DNA of 64,000 nt from Halomonas sp. LR3S48 (GTDB lineage Bacteria; Pseudomonadota; Gammaproteobacteria; Pseudomonadales; Halomonadaceae), in assembly GCF_025725665.1 (NCBI RefSeq), contig NZ_CP107009.1, positions 3,596,001 to 3,660,000 on the forward strand, written 5' to 3'. Each line of letters opens with the position of its first letter. Positions within the stretch are counted from its first letter, which is position 1. The position numbers and the translations under genes were made by a program. This document shows positions 16,334 through 27,132 of the stretch, one piece after another. A model generated the notes under the pieces. The model was not told the origin of the DNA, did not search any database, and saw only the letters and a program-made list of their open reading frames with translations.

Positions 16334-18085
16334 TCATTCCTGGTCCGAGTGAGAGAGAAGTTGACTGAGCACGGCCCGCAGCTTGCCCGGGCGCAGCGGC
16401 TTGTTCAGGTACGGCAGACTCGCCGCCCGCAGGTGCTGCATCCAGGCGTCGCTGCGCTCGGCGGTGATGATGACCGCCGGCAGCTGCGGGCAACCCCAGT
16501 GCTCGCGCAGCCGGAACACCAGTTCGTCGCCGGTCAGCCCGTCGTCCAGGTGCAGGTCCACCAGCAGGAGGTCCGGCGGCTGCGGCGACACGGCGAGCGC
16601 CTCCTCGGCGTCCAGCGCCAGCGAACACGCCATGCCCCAGCCGCCCAGCAATCCCTCCATGCTGGTCAGGATGCTGGGCTCGTTATCGATCACCAGCACC
16701 CGATAGCCGCTCAGGCCTGTCTCAGGTGCCGGAGACGGCGCCGTCAGGCGCTGCCGGCAGCCCGCCGCCCCCAGCGGCACCCGCACCGCGAAGCAGGAGC
16801 CCCGTCCGGGCCAGGAGCGTACCGTCACTTCGTGGCCGAGTCGCGAGACGATGCGCTCGACGATGGCCAGGCCCAGCCCCACTCCTTTGCGATCGCGGGC
16901 ATGCCGCACACCGACCTGGTGGAATTCTTGAAAGATGGCCCCGAGCTGATCCACGGGGATGCCTACGCCGCTGTCCCACACCTCGATCCACAGCGCCTCG
17001 CCACGGCGACGCGCGCCCAGCAGCACCCCACCCTTTCGCGTATAGCGACAGGCATTGGAGAGAAGATTGCGCAGCACCCTGGCCAGCAGCCGGTAGTCGC
17101 TGACGATCCAGGCATCGGCCACGCAGTGGTGAAATCCCAGGCCCTGGCCGGCGGCCAGCGAGGAGAACTCCGCCGCCAGCGAGTCGGTCAGGTCGCGCAG
17201 GGCGAAGGGCTCCAGTTGAGGCTCGACCCGGTCCTGGTCGAGACGGGCGATGTCCAGCAGGTCGGTCAACAACTCCTCGGCCCCCTCCAGCGAAAGGTGA
17301 ATGCGCTGGGCCAGCTCACTCACTTCCGTCTCCAGGCGTCGCTCGAGCAGGGTGGCCACCAGCAGGCGCGCGGCGTTCATCGGCTGCAGCAGGTCGTGGC
17401 TGGCCGCCGCCAGGTAGCGATCCTTGCTGCGGTTGGCCTGCTGTGCGGCGTCGCGCGCCTCGCGCAGCTCGGCTTCGATGCGCCGGCGTTCGCCTATCTC
17501 CTGGCGCAGTTCTTCGTTGAGCCGCTCGAGCGCCCGTGTGCGGTCCTGAACGCGCGTCTCGAGCTGCTCGTTCAACTGCTCGAGGCGGCGCCTCGCCTGC
17601 TCGCGCTCGGTGATATCGGCAACGAAGGCTTCCACCACCAGCTCTTCGTCGTTCGACGGCTTCTTCACCACCGTCATCGCCACCGGCACGCTGCGCCCCC
17701 CTCTGCCGCGCAGGCGGGTGGTATAGCCCACGATCCGGCCTTCGGCGATGACGCGCCGCTGCACTTCGCGAGCGTCCTGGGGATCGGCGAACAGCGCCGC
17801 CAGGGTCGTACAACGCGCCAGGGTGGTGGCGACGTCGTCGTCACCCAGCATGCTGGCGAGCGCCGGATTGGCGGCCCGTAGTCCCCCGCTCAGCGACGCC
17901 TGGAAGATGCCGTGCAGGGCATTTTCGAACAACCACTTGTAGCGGTTGCGCTCGGCCTCGAGCTCGGCCATGCGCGCGGTCAGTTCGGGATAGTAGCTCT
18001 TGCGCGCCGACTGGCTGCCCAGGCCGATCAGCTCGCTGACCGAGAGCCCATCGGGATCGGAGGGTTTCTTCAAAAGGCCTCCCAA
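16334..18085 (-). CDS. PAS hybrid histidine kinase, ErcS-like
   Basis: A 583-residue cytoplasmic hybrid kinase. Order: short N-terminal region with coiled coil, one PAS domain (about residues 50-165), coiled coil, HisKA (YLAAASHDLLQPMNAARLL), ATPase (NACRYTRKGG, WDSGVGIP, GVGLGLAI) and a C-terminal receiver (VLVIDNEPSI, LLLVDLHLDDGLTG). It resembles the ErcS-type kinases that govern ethanol oxidation with ErbR. It starts 4 bases after the ercA stop, so the two are co-transcribed. The HDLLQP histidine box is shared with the kinase at 12338, which suggests duplication. Confidence 0.82.
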   Translation of the reverse strand: MGGLLKKPSDPDGLSVSELIGLGSQSARKSYYPELTARMAELEAERNRYKWLFENALHGIFQASLSGGLRAANPALASMLGDDDVATTLARCTTLAALFADPQDAREVQRRVIAEGRIVGYTTRLRGRGGRSVPVAMTVVKKPSNDEELVVEAFVADITEREQARRRLEQLNEQLETRVQDRTRALERLNEELRQEIGERRRIEAELREARDAAQQANRSKDRYLAAASHDLLQPMNAARLLVATLLERRLETEVSELAQRIHLSLEGAEELLTDLLDIARLDQDRVEPQLEPFALRDLTDSLAAEFSSLAAGQGLGFHHCVADAWIVSDYRLLARVLRNLLSNACRYTRKGGVLLGARRRGEALWIEVWDSGVGIPVDQLGAIFQEFHQVGVRHARDRKGVGLGLAIVERIVSRLGHEVTVRSWPGRGSCFAVRVPLGAAGCRQRLTAPSPAPETGLSGYRVLVIDNEPSILTSMEGLLGGWGMACSLALDAEEALAVSPQPPDLLLVDLHLDDGLTGDELVFRLREHWGCPQLPAVIITAERSDAWMQHLRAASLPYLNKPLRPGKLRAVLSQLLSHSDQE

Positions 18086-18089
18086 GGCG

Positions 18090-19253
18090 CTAGAGTGCCT
18101 CTTCGTAGACCACCGCCACGTCTCGCAGGCAGGATTGCCGCGGGTTGGTCAGGATGCAGGGATCCTCCACGGCGTGTTCGGCCAGGAACGGCACGTCGCT
18201 GCTACGCACACCGGCACTGCCCAGCGTGCCGTCGAGCCCCACGGCCCGCTTGAGCTCGACCAGATGCGCGATGAGCCGCTGCTTGATCATGCTCTGCGAC
18301 AGGCCGCGGCAGTCGATGCCGAGGGTCTGCGCCACCCGGGTGAAGCGCTCCGGCGCCGCCTCGAAGTTGAAGGCGACCACGTGTTCGAGGAGCATCGAAT
18401 TGCACAGCCCATGCGGCAGGTCGAGGAAGCCACCCAGGCTGTGCGACATGGCATGCACCGCGCCCAGGATGGCGTTGGAGAAGGCCAGCCCCGCCTGCAT
18501 GCTGCCCAGCATTACCTGGGCGCGCAGTTCGCCGTCGTGAGGATTGCCGACCAGTGCAACGAGGTTTGCATTGATCAAACGCATCGCCTCCAGCGCATGG
18601 GTGTCGGTCAACGGCCCGCTGCCGGTGGAGACGAAGGCCTCGATAGCGTGCACCAGCGCGTCGACCCCGGTGCAGGCGGTCAGGAAAGGATCCATGGTCA
18701 GCGTGACCTGAGGATCGATCAGCGAGACGTCGGGCACGACCGCCTTGCTGATGATCGAGAACTTCATGCGCCGCTGGGGATCGGAGATGATCGCGAACTG
18801 GGAGACGTCGGCCGAAGTGCCCGCGGTCGAGGGAATGAAAATCAGCGGCGGAATCGGCACGCGGATGGTGTCGACGCCCTCGAAGTCGAGAATGTGCCCG
18901 TCGTGGGCCACCACGATGCCGATACCCTTGGCGCAGTCCATGGGACTGCCGCCCCCCACCGCCACGATGGCGTCGCAGCCGAAGTCGCGATAGACCCGCG
19001 CCCCCGCCATGACCTCTTCGGCACGCGGATTCGGCGATACCTGCAGGAAGCAGCGGCAGGGAATGCCGCAGGCAGCCAGGTCGGCCTCGACCTCGGCGAC
19101 CCAGCCGGCGGCCAGCACACCCGGGTCGGAGACCAGCAGGATGTTATGCGCCCCGAAGGTCTGGGCATAGTTGGCGACGGCGTGACGGGAGCCGTCGCCG
19201 AAGATGATCTCAGGAGCCACGAACTTGCGTAACTGGGCGATGCTGCTCGACAT
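18090..19253 (-). CDS. ercA: ErcA-type iron-containing alcohol dehydrogenase
   Basis: A 387-residue group III (iron-dependent) alcohol dehydrogenase. NAD-binding GGGSPMDCAKG and the metal-ligand regions DALVHAIEAFVS, HAMSHSLGGFLDLPHG and HGLCNSMLL are present. In Pseudomonas the orthologue ErcA is a regulatory protein in the ethanol-oxidation signalling chain rather than the catabolic enzyme. It lies between pqqE and the ErcS-like kinase, as in those genomes. The leader holds three copies of a hexamer repeat. Confidence 0.82.
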   Translation of the reverse strand: MSSSIAQLRKFVAPEIIFGDGSRHAVANYAQTFGAHNILLVSDPGVLAAGWVAEVEADLAACGIPCRCFLQVSPNPRAEEVMAGARVYRDFGCDAIVAVGGGSPMDCAKGIGIVVAHDGHILDFEGVDTIRVPIPPLIFIPSTAGTSADVSQFAIISDPQRRMKFSIISKAVVPDVSLIDPQVTLTMDPFLTACTGVDALVHAIEAFVSTGSGPLTDTHALEAMRLINANLVALVGNPHDGELRAQVMLGSMQAGLAFSNAILGAVHAMSHSLGGFLDLPHGLCNSMLLEHVVAFNFEAAPERFTRVAQTLGIDCRGLSQSMIKQRLIAHLVELKRAVGLDGTLGSAGVRSSDVPFLAEHAVEDPCILTNPRQSCLRDVAVVYEEAL

Positions 19254-19266
19254 GGCGCCCGTACCT

Positions 19267-19284
19267 CGTTGTCGTTGTCGTTGT
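19267..19284. repeat. Hexamer repeat in the ercA leader
   Basis: Three tandem copies of CGTTGT (sense strand ACAACG) lie just upstream of the ercA ribosome site. Similar ACAACGACAA stretches occur in leaders of the response regulator, hydantoinase and glxR genes. Confidence 0.7.
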
Positions 19285-19350
19285 CATGGATACCATCAAT
19301 GAGATTACCGGATGCCGCCGACGGCTTCCCTACGCCCATGGTCTCAGCCT

Positions 19351-20502
19351 TCACTGACGGCAGAACACCTTCGACTCGTGCACGTTGCGTGGGGTCAGCG
19401 CCTCCATGGAGGGTGCGCTGGCGTCGGCCTCGCGGCGGGCGGCCTCGATCAGGTGATGATCCGGCGACAGCGAGCAGGCCGGGTCGGTGGCGGTGGCATC
19501 GCCGGTCAGCAGGTAGGCCTGGCAGCGGCAACCACCGACGTCCTGGTGGCGTTCGTCGCAGCTGCGGCAAGGCTCGCTCATCCAGGCGTCGCCGCGGTAG
19601 CGGTTGAAGGCCTCGCTGTCGTACCAGATCTCGCGCAGCGGGCGTTCGCGCACGTTGGGGAACGTCATCGGCAGCATCCGCGCGCTGTGGCAGGGCAGCA
19701 CCGCGCCGTCGGGCGCCACGGTCATGAAGATCGCGCCCCAGCCGCCCATGCACGCCTTGGGGCGCTCGGCGTAGTAGTCGGGTACCACGAACAGCAGGCG
19801 CATGTCGCGCCCCTGCGCCGCCAGCCGCTCGCGCCAGCGGGCGGTGGTGGCCTCGGCCACCTCGAGCTGCTCGCGGCTGGGCAGCAGCCCCTCGCGATTG
19901 AGCTGGGCCCAGCCGTACATCTGGCAATTGGCCAGCTCCACGGCGTCGGCGCCCAGCTCGTCGCACAGGGCGATGATGTCGTCGAGGCGGTCGATGTTGT
20001 GCCGGTGCAGCACCACGTTGAGCACCATGGGGTAGCCGGCGGCCTTGACCGCGCGCGCCATGGCCAGCTTCTTGGCGTGGGCCTTGGGCGAGCCGGCCAC
20101 CGCCGCGGCGACCTCAGGGTCGGAGGCCTGCAGGCTGATCTGGATATGGTCGAGCCCGGCCTCGTGCAGCGCCGCGATGCGCGCCTCGTCGAGCCCCAGC
20201 CCGGAGGTGATCAGGTTGGTATAGAAGCCGAGCCGGCGCGCCTCGGCCACCAGCGTCTCGAGGTCCTGGCGCACCAGCGGCTCGCCGCCGGAGAAGCCCA
20301 TCTGTACCGCCCCCATGGCACGGGCCTGGGTCAGCACCTCGATCCACTCGTCGGTGGTTAGCTCCTCCTTCACCGCGGCGAAGTCGAGCGGGTTGGAGCA
20401 GTAGGCGCACTGCAGCGGGCAGCGATAGGTGAGTTCTGCGAGCAGCCACAGGGGGGGACCGACAGCTCCCCCGCCGGCCTGGGAACGAGTGGTATCAATC
20501 AT
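19351..20502 (-). CDS. pqqE: PQQ synthase radical SAM enzyme PqqE
   Basis: A 383-residue radical SAM/SPASM protein that forms the Glu-Tyr carbon bond in PqqA. SAM cluster cysteines are C28, C32 and C35 (CPLQCAYC). Auxiliary-cluster cysteines lie in [23 protein letters not shown] and GGCRCQA. ATG 20502 overlaps the pqqD end by 8 bases. It is last of the canonical pqqABCDE order and is followed after 97 bases by ercA on the same strand. Confidence 0.93.
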   Translation of the reverse strand: MIDTTRSQAGGGAVGPPLWLLAELTYRCPLQCAYCSNPLDFAAVKEELTTDEWIEVLTQARAMGAVQMGFSGGEPLVRQDLETLVAEARRLGFYTNLITSGLGLDEARIAALHEAGLDHIQISLQASDPEVAAAVAGSPKAHAKKLAMARAVKAAGYPMVLNVVLHRHNIDRLDDIIALCDELGADAVELANCQMYGWAQLNREGLLPSREQLEVAEATTARWRERLAAQGRDMRLLFVVPDYYAERPKACMGGWGAIFMTVAPDGAVLPCHSARMLPMTFPNVRERPLREIWYDSEAFNRYRGDAWMSEPCRSCDERHQDVGGCRCQAYLLTGDATATDPACSLSPDHHLIEAARREADASAPSMEALTPRNVHESKVFCRQ

Positions 20503-20770
20503 GATGAATCCAGCCCTGCTGCAAGGCGTCGACGAAGAACTCGATGACATCCTGGGCGAGTTCCTCGCTCGGTGCCTCCGGGTAGCGCCAGGTGAGCTCG
20601 TCGATCAGCGCGGCGACATCGCGCTCACCGTCGACCAGCGACAGGATCGCCCCGGCACTGTCGTTGAGCTGCACCATGCCCTCGGGATAGAGCAGCACAT
20701 GCCGCCCCTGGGCCTGCTCCCACTGCAGGCGCCAGCCGGGGCGCAACGTCGGCACCGCCAGGGCGTTCAT
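20495..20770 (-). CDS. pqqD: PqqD peptide chaperone
   Basis: A 91-residue RiPP recognition element that delivers PqqA to PqqE. It has [20 protein letters not shown] and a C-terminal [14 protein letters not shown] helix. Its ATG overlaps the pqqC stop (ATGA). The PqqD2 paralogue at 7706 shares the same core but has a longer N-terminus. Confidence 0.92.
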   Translation of the reverse strand: MNALAVPTLRPGWRLQWEQAQGRHVLLYPEGMVQLNDSAGAILSLVDGERDVAALIDELTWRYPEAPSEELAQDVIEFFVDALQQGWIHHD

Positions 20771-21546
20771 GCCAGCCCCCGGTGAAACACTGCCTGGTCG
20801 GTCACGCTGTGATAGGGCGGGCGCCCCAGTTGGTAGGCCAGGGTCATGGCGTCCAGCATGCTCCACAGCACGTCGAGCTTGAACTGCAGGATCTCCAGCG
20901 CACGCTGCTGGGTCTCCATGGTCGTGCAGACCGCAAGCGCCACTTCCAGGCCATGTTCGACGTCGCGGCGCGCCTCCTTCAGGCGCTTGCGGAAGTAGCC
21001 GTAGCCGGCCCCGTCGATCCAGGGGTAGTGACCCGGCCAGGTATCGAGGCGGCTCTGGTGCGCCAGCGGCGCGAACAGCTCGGTCAGCGAAGAGATCGCC
21101 GCCTCCTGCCAGCTGGCCCGACGCACAAAGTTGACGTAGGCATCCACGGCGAAGCGCACACCCGGCAGCACGTGCCGCTGGGACAGCAGTTCCTCCCGGG
21201 CCAGCCCAACCGCCTCTCCCAGCGCCAGCCATGCTTCGATGCCGCCGACATCGTCGGCATGGCCGTCGTGGTCAAGCAATCGCTGGATCCAGCGGCGGCG
21301 TACGGCGGCATCGGGGCAGTTGGCCAGCAGCGCCGCATCCTTCTGCGGAATCATCACCTGGTAATAGAAGCGGTTGGCCACCCAGCCACGGATCTGCTCG
21401 GGCGTGGCGCGCCCCTCGGCCATGTCGACCTGGTAGGGGTGATGGATATGGTAATAGTCGCCCTTGGCCAGCAGGGCCTGGCGAAAGGCCTCGGGTGTAA
21501 GGGCAGCAGTGGAAGAGCCTGCGATGGGAGAGAGTGCGGCGCTCAT
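20767..21546 (-). CDS. pqqC: PQQ synthase PqqC
   Basis: A 259-residue heme-oxygenase-fold oxidase that performs the final ring closure and eight-electron oxidation to PQQ without a cofactor. Conserved stretches are [39 protein letters not shown] and [17 protein letters not shown]. The length fits the family. It is 40 bases downstream of pqqB. There is no second copy in the window. Confidence 0.94.
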   Translation of the reverse strand: MSAALSPIAGSSTAALTPEAFRQALLAKGDYYHIHHPYQVDMAEGRATPEQIRGWVANRFYYQVMIPQKDAALLANCPDAAVRRRWIQRLLDHDGHADDVGGIEAWLALGEAVGLAREELLSQRHVLPGVRFAVDAYVNFVRRASWQEAAISSLTELFAPLAHQSRLDTWPGHYPWIDGAGYGYFRKRLKEARRDVEHGLEVALAVCTTMETQQRALEILQFKLDVLWSMLDAMTLAYQLGRPPYHSVTDQAVFHRGLA

Positions 21547-21586
21547 GGCGAGTCCTCTGCATGATATCGAGTGGGGCTCCTGGCGC

Positions 21587-22516
21587 TCACAGCGCGAAAT
21601 GCATGCCGTCGTGGGCGACCTCGATGGCGTGCCGCTCCAGCACGGCGCGCTCGGCGGAGGCCTCGTCCAGGATGGGGTTGGTGTTGTTGATATGGATCAG
21701 GATGCGTCGGGTGGTAGCCGGCAGGGCATCGAGTTCGGCGATCATGCCCCGCTCGCCGGCCAGGGCGAGGTGCCCCATTTCACGTCCCGTGGTGTCGGCA
21801 ATTCCCAGGCGCGACATCTCGTCGTCGTGCCACAGGGTGCCGTCCACCAGCACGCAGTCGGCCTGGGCCATCAGTGCCCTCGCCGCGTCGCTCGGCTGCC
21901 CCAGACCAGGGCCATAGAAGAGCGTGCCGCCCGTCAGCCTGTCGCGGAACAGCAGCCCCAGATTGTCGCCAGCGGACGGCGAGCCGCGGCGTGGGGAATA
22001 GGGTGGCGCATTGGAGTGCAGCGACAATGCCGTGACCTCCAGTTCAGGGCAGCTTGGCACTTCGAAGGTGCAATGCCGAGAGATGTCCGACAGAGGAATC
22101 TCACGCCAGGCAAGACCGCCGTTCCAGTGAGACAGCATGGGAAACAGCGGGAAGCCTTCGGTCAGATCGTCGCGGACGCTCGCGGTGCACCAGACATCGA
22201 TGGGACAGCCCTCGCGTAGCGACAGCAGCCCGCTGGCGTGATCGATCTGGGCGTCCACCAGCAGCACCTCGGCGATCCCGCTGTCGCGTAGGCCACGCCG
22301 GGGGAAGAGTCTCGGATGGGCATTGAGCTGGGCTCGGATGTCGGGCGAGGCATTGCACAGCAGCCAGCGCTCACCATCCATGCTTATGGCAATGGAGGAT
22401 TGCGTCCGGGGGTTCAGGCCGTCACGCCCCTGGCGTACCCCGCAGCAGTTGGCACAGTTGCAGTTCCACTGCGGAAACCCGCCCCCGGCGGCCGAACCGA
22501 GTATCAACACCTGCAT
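21587..22516 (-). CDS. pqqB: PqqB metallo-hydrolase
   Basis: A 309-residue metallo-beta-lactamase-fold protein. PqqB hydroxylates the cross-linked Glu-Tyr intermediate. The N-terminus [19 protein letters not shown] is diagnostic, and the NC-N-CCGVRQ cysteines are visible. The metal-site region [17 protein letters not shown] and the C-terminal [10 protein letters not shown] are present. It is 72 bases downstream of pqqA, with a hairpin between. Confidence 0.94.
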   Translation of the reverse strand: MQVLILGSAAGGGFPQWNCNCANCCGVRQGRDGLNPRTQSSIAISMDGERWLLCNASPDIRAQLNAHPRLFPRRGLRDSGIAEVLLVDAQIDHASGLLSLREGCPIDVWCTASVRDDLTEGFPLFPMLSHWNGGLAWREIPLSDISRHCTFEVPSCPELEVTALSLHSNAPPYSPRRGSPSAGDNLGLLFRDRLTGGTLFYGPGLGQPSDAARALMAQADCVLVDGTLWHDDEMSRLGIADTTGREMGHLALAGERGMIAELDALPATTRRILIHINNTNPILDEASAERAVLERHAIEVAHDGMHFAL

Positions 22517-22535
22517 GACGGCTCCTCCCTCTAAC

Positions 22536-22562
22536 CGAACGAGGCCGTTACAGCCCCGTTCG
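22536..22562 (-). terminator. Stem-loop between pqqA and pqqB
   Basis: CGAACG (22536-22541) pairs with CGTTCG (22557-22562), extended by an inner GGC/GCC. There is no T tract. It probably trims or stabilises the abundant pqqA message, as for the hairpin after pqqA2. Confidence 0.5.
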
Positions 22563-22588
22563 ACGGTAGTACGTTCTGGATAGGGCGA

Positions 22589-22660
22589 TCAGCGGTTGGC
22601 GATGTAGAGGGTGACCTCGAAGCCGAGGCGTAGATCCCGGAAGCTGGGCTTGGTCCACAT
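22589..22660 (-). CDS. pqqA: PqqA precursor peptide
   Basis: A 23-residue peptide starting MWTKPSFR, with the core DLRLGFEVT and ending LYIANR. Glu and Tyr of EVTLY are the residues cross-linked and excised to make PQQ. AGGAG lies 8 bases upstream of the ATG. It heads the canonical minus-strand pqqABCDE operon. Confidence 0.93.
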   Translation of the reverse strand: MWTKPSFRDLRLGFEVTLYIANR

Positions 22661-22746
22661 GGCATCTCTCCTGTTGGTATCGTGAGTGTCGGCCGTGCCG
22701 TGGGGCGACGACGCAAGCTCAGTAAAGCATTCGAGAAGATTCCAGG

Positions 22747-22765
22747 GGGGTGTACTTTGGAGGGA
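22747..22765. promoter_or_regulatory. GTACTTTGG site upstream of pqqA
   Basis: GGGTGTACTTTGGAGGGAG lies about 90 bases upstream of the pqqA start. GTACTTTGG matches the motif family seen at 15, 8254-8276 and 10942. The rest of 22661-22834 contains no gene and should hold the pqqA promoter. Confidence 0.35.
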
Positions 22766-22834
22766 GAGCGTCTCCTTCATTGGAGCCAACCGGGAAGTTG
22801 CGCTGCCACTCTTGGTGGCCGGATTCAACCTTCC

Positions 22835-25018
<2,184 letters not shown>

Positions 25019-25036
25019 GCCTGGGCTCGAGAAAGG

Positions 25037-25561
25037 TTACGGAACATGGATACTGCCCACATGCCACACCGAACGATGGCGAATGGTTTCGTTGAGCAGT
25101 TGTGGATGTTCGTCGAAAGGGTAGAGCACGAACATTGGCCCCAGATCGCGCACGGCAATGGGCTCCCCGTCGCGCTCGAGAGCCAGGATGACGTCATACT
25201 CGTGAAAGTCGGCTACCGGCACTTCGGTTTCGTACTCGTTCAGGGCCTGGATCCGCACATGCTCGCTGCGTATGCCGGCTGCCTCCAGCAGAGCACGAAG
25301 CAACGGCCCCTCGAAGCGACCGACGCCTTCGGTCCAGGGGGTGCTCGTCTCGGTCACCCGTGTGGACAGCGACATCAGCATCTTCCGATCGAGATGCAGC
25401 TCATCGCCAACATTGGTGTTTTCGATATCGCCCGTCACCCGGAGTAGCACGTCCCCTTCCGGGGGAGGTAGCTGTTCGGCCATGACGGGCAACGATGCGC
25501 TGGAAAAGAGCAGTAGACTGAAGGTCAAGACGGCGCGACAGGGCCATAACAGGGACATCAA
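25037..25561 (-). CDS. Exported molybdopterin-oxidoreductase-fold protein, probable sensor partner
   Basis: A 174-residue protein with a signal peptide (about residues 1-28). The body resembles a truncated sulfite-oxidase-type molybdopterin domain (VGRFEGPLLRALLEAAGI, LALERDGEPIAVRDLGPMFVLYPFD). The mature part has no cysteine, so the usual molybdenum ligand is absent. Direct coupling to the membrane kinase downstream suggests a periplasmic ligand-binding or accessory role. This function is inference. Confidence 0.65.
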   Translation of the reverse strand: MMSLLWPCRAVLTFSLLLFSSASLPVMAEQLPPPEGDVLLRVTGDIENTNVGDELHLDRKMLMSLSTRVTETSTPWTEGVGRFEGPLLRALLEAAGIRSEHVRIQALNEYETEVPVADFHEYDVILALERDGEPIAVRDLGPMFVLYPFDEHPQLLNETIRHRSVWHVGSIHVP

Positions 25562-25669
25562 GGGCTTCCAAGTTCATTGCAAAGCCCCAAGCCTACGCGA
25601 ATCCCAAGTAAAGGTCAGGTAGCGCAGCGAAGATGCCGAGCGGCAGGCGCGCGCCTGCCGCCCTCCTCC

Positions 25670-26482
25670 TCACGAATCCACGCTCTGCTTCTCACAGCGC
25701 ACCAGATCCTCATAGGCGTGCCAGCTGGCATGCCCCAGCACCGGCAGGATCAATGCCAGGCCGATATAGAAGGTCAACACACCCACCAGGACGCAAGCGG
25801 TCAGTATGACGGCCCACAGCAACATGGGGCGGAAATTGCGCGCCACGGTACGCACACTGGCCTCGATGCCCTCCATGAAGGTCAGGTCCTGGTCCATCAG
25901 GGTCGGGATGGCCACCACGCTGATGGAAAAGGCGCCGAATGCCAGTACGGCGCCCACTGCGGTACCCACCGCTATCAGGCCGAGCCCATCCGGCGTGGTC
26001 AGCAGCGAAGCGTAGAGTTCCGTCGCCCCGGGCGCCTCGAAACCGAAGAAGAGGGCGAACAGTAGCGTGGCCAGTCGAATCCAGGCGAGAAAGAAGATCA
26101 TCATCATCACGCCCATCATCGCCAGTTGCCCTGCATGCGGGCGCCAGGAACCGAAGGCATCGCCCAGATGCGGTACACGCCCGTCCTCGAGAGCACGACT
26201 GATGCCGTAGGAACCAACCGCTACCAGCGGACCCAGGAACATGAAGCCCGCCACCAGTGGCAGCAGCCAGTGCCACAGGTCGAGCACGATGGCGCCTGCC
26301 GTGATGGCAATGCTCAAACCGACCCAGAACATGCCGTAGGCGAGACTGACCGCCGTGGCTTGCCGGAAGTCCTCGAAGCCGGCCACCAGCCAGGCCTTGG
26401 GTCTGTCCATGCCGATCGGGTTGATGATGATCTTGACGTTGGGAGTGGAGGGCTGTCCGGCACTTCTTGTGGCTGCATTCAT
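25670..26482 (-). CDS. DUF2189 membrane protein
   Basis: A 270-residue integral membrane protein of the DUF2189 family with six hydrophobic stretches (for example SLAYGMFWVGLSIAITAGAIV and LLLVAMM-like helices). It begins near conserved INPIGMDRPKAWLVAGFEDF. ATG 26482 has GGGG 8 bases upstream; an upstream in-frame ATG at 26506 lacks a ribosome site. It stands alone, divergent from fccA. The function is unknown. Confidence 0.7.
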   Translation of the reverse strand: MNAATRSAGQPSTPNVKIIINPIGMDRPKAWLVAGFEDFRQATAVSLAYGMFWVGLSIAITAGAIVLDLWHWLLPLVAGFMFLGPLVAVGSYGISRALEDGRVPHLGDAFGSWRPHAGQLAMMGVMMMIFFLAWIRLATLLFALFFGFEAPGATELYASLLTTPDGLGLIAVGTAVGAVLAFGAFSISVVAIPTLMDQDLTFMEGIEASVRTVARNFRPMLLWAVILTACVLVGVLTFYIGLALILPVLGHASWHAYEDLVRCEKQSVDS

Positions 26483-26746
26483 TGTCGTACCCCGTTTGGT
26501 CGCCATGAGAAGGACGATGCGAGCGTCTCTCCAGCCGGGAGGTCCGGATGACGTCTTGTTGTTTCTTACAAATCCTACTGTAGTTGACCGTGCACAAGAG
26601 TGCTGCTCAAAGTTGTCAACGCAATGAGCAAATCACGGCTTCCTGTCCACGGCCTCGCGAAGCTACCGTGCGGTGATTCGACGGTCGTCATGAACACGCA
26701 CTCCTGGGGAGTGGTCCAACGAAGGAACGCAGCCAGGAAATCGCCT

Positions 26747-27121
26747 ATGAAACGGACCCTTCCCATGGCGGCCTCGGCGCTGCTCGGCGCGCTGTCGTTA
26801 TCGGCAGCCGCCCTCCCCAGCCTTGCCGAGGCCACCTTTTCCTCTGAACAGACAGCCCTGATGGCCAGCACCTGCGCCGGCTGCCACGGCACCGACGGTC
26901 GCCTGGTAGGCAGTGTGCCGACCATCGCCGGGAGACCCGCCGCCGTTCTGGAATCACGATTGCTCGCGTTCAAGCACGGCAACATAAGCGATACCACGGT
27001 CATGGACCGTATCGCCAAGGGCTTCACAGACGACGAACTCGCCGCCCTGGCCAGCCATTTTTCGGCCATCGACCCGCAAGCCGACGAGGCAGGGGAAACG
27101 GAACAGGAGCCGCAGGAGTGA
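26747..27121 (+). CDS. fccA: Small cytochrome c, FccA-type subunit
   Basis: A 124-residue periplasmic monoheme cytochrome with a signal peptide (about residues 1-26) and one CAGCH heme motif. It resembles the cytochrome subunit of flavocytochrome c sulfide dehydrogenase, though it is short with one heme. The start is ATG 26747, preceded by AGGAA. Its stop lies 11 bases before the fccB ATG. It would accept electrons from the flavoprotein. Confidence 0.8.
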   Translation: MKRTLPMAASALLGALSLSAAALPSLAEATFSSEQTALMASTCAGCHGTDGRLVGSVPTIAGRPAAVLESRLLAFKHGNISDTTVMDRIAKGFTDDELAALASHFSAIDPQADEAGETEQEPQE

Positions 27122-27132
27122 AGAAGCGCACC

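Noticed and set aside
27118..27120. GTG as the start of fccB
   Set aside because: It overlaps the AGGAG sequence itself, leaving no spacing; ATG 27133 is the better start.
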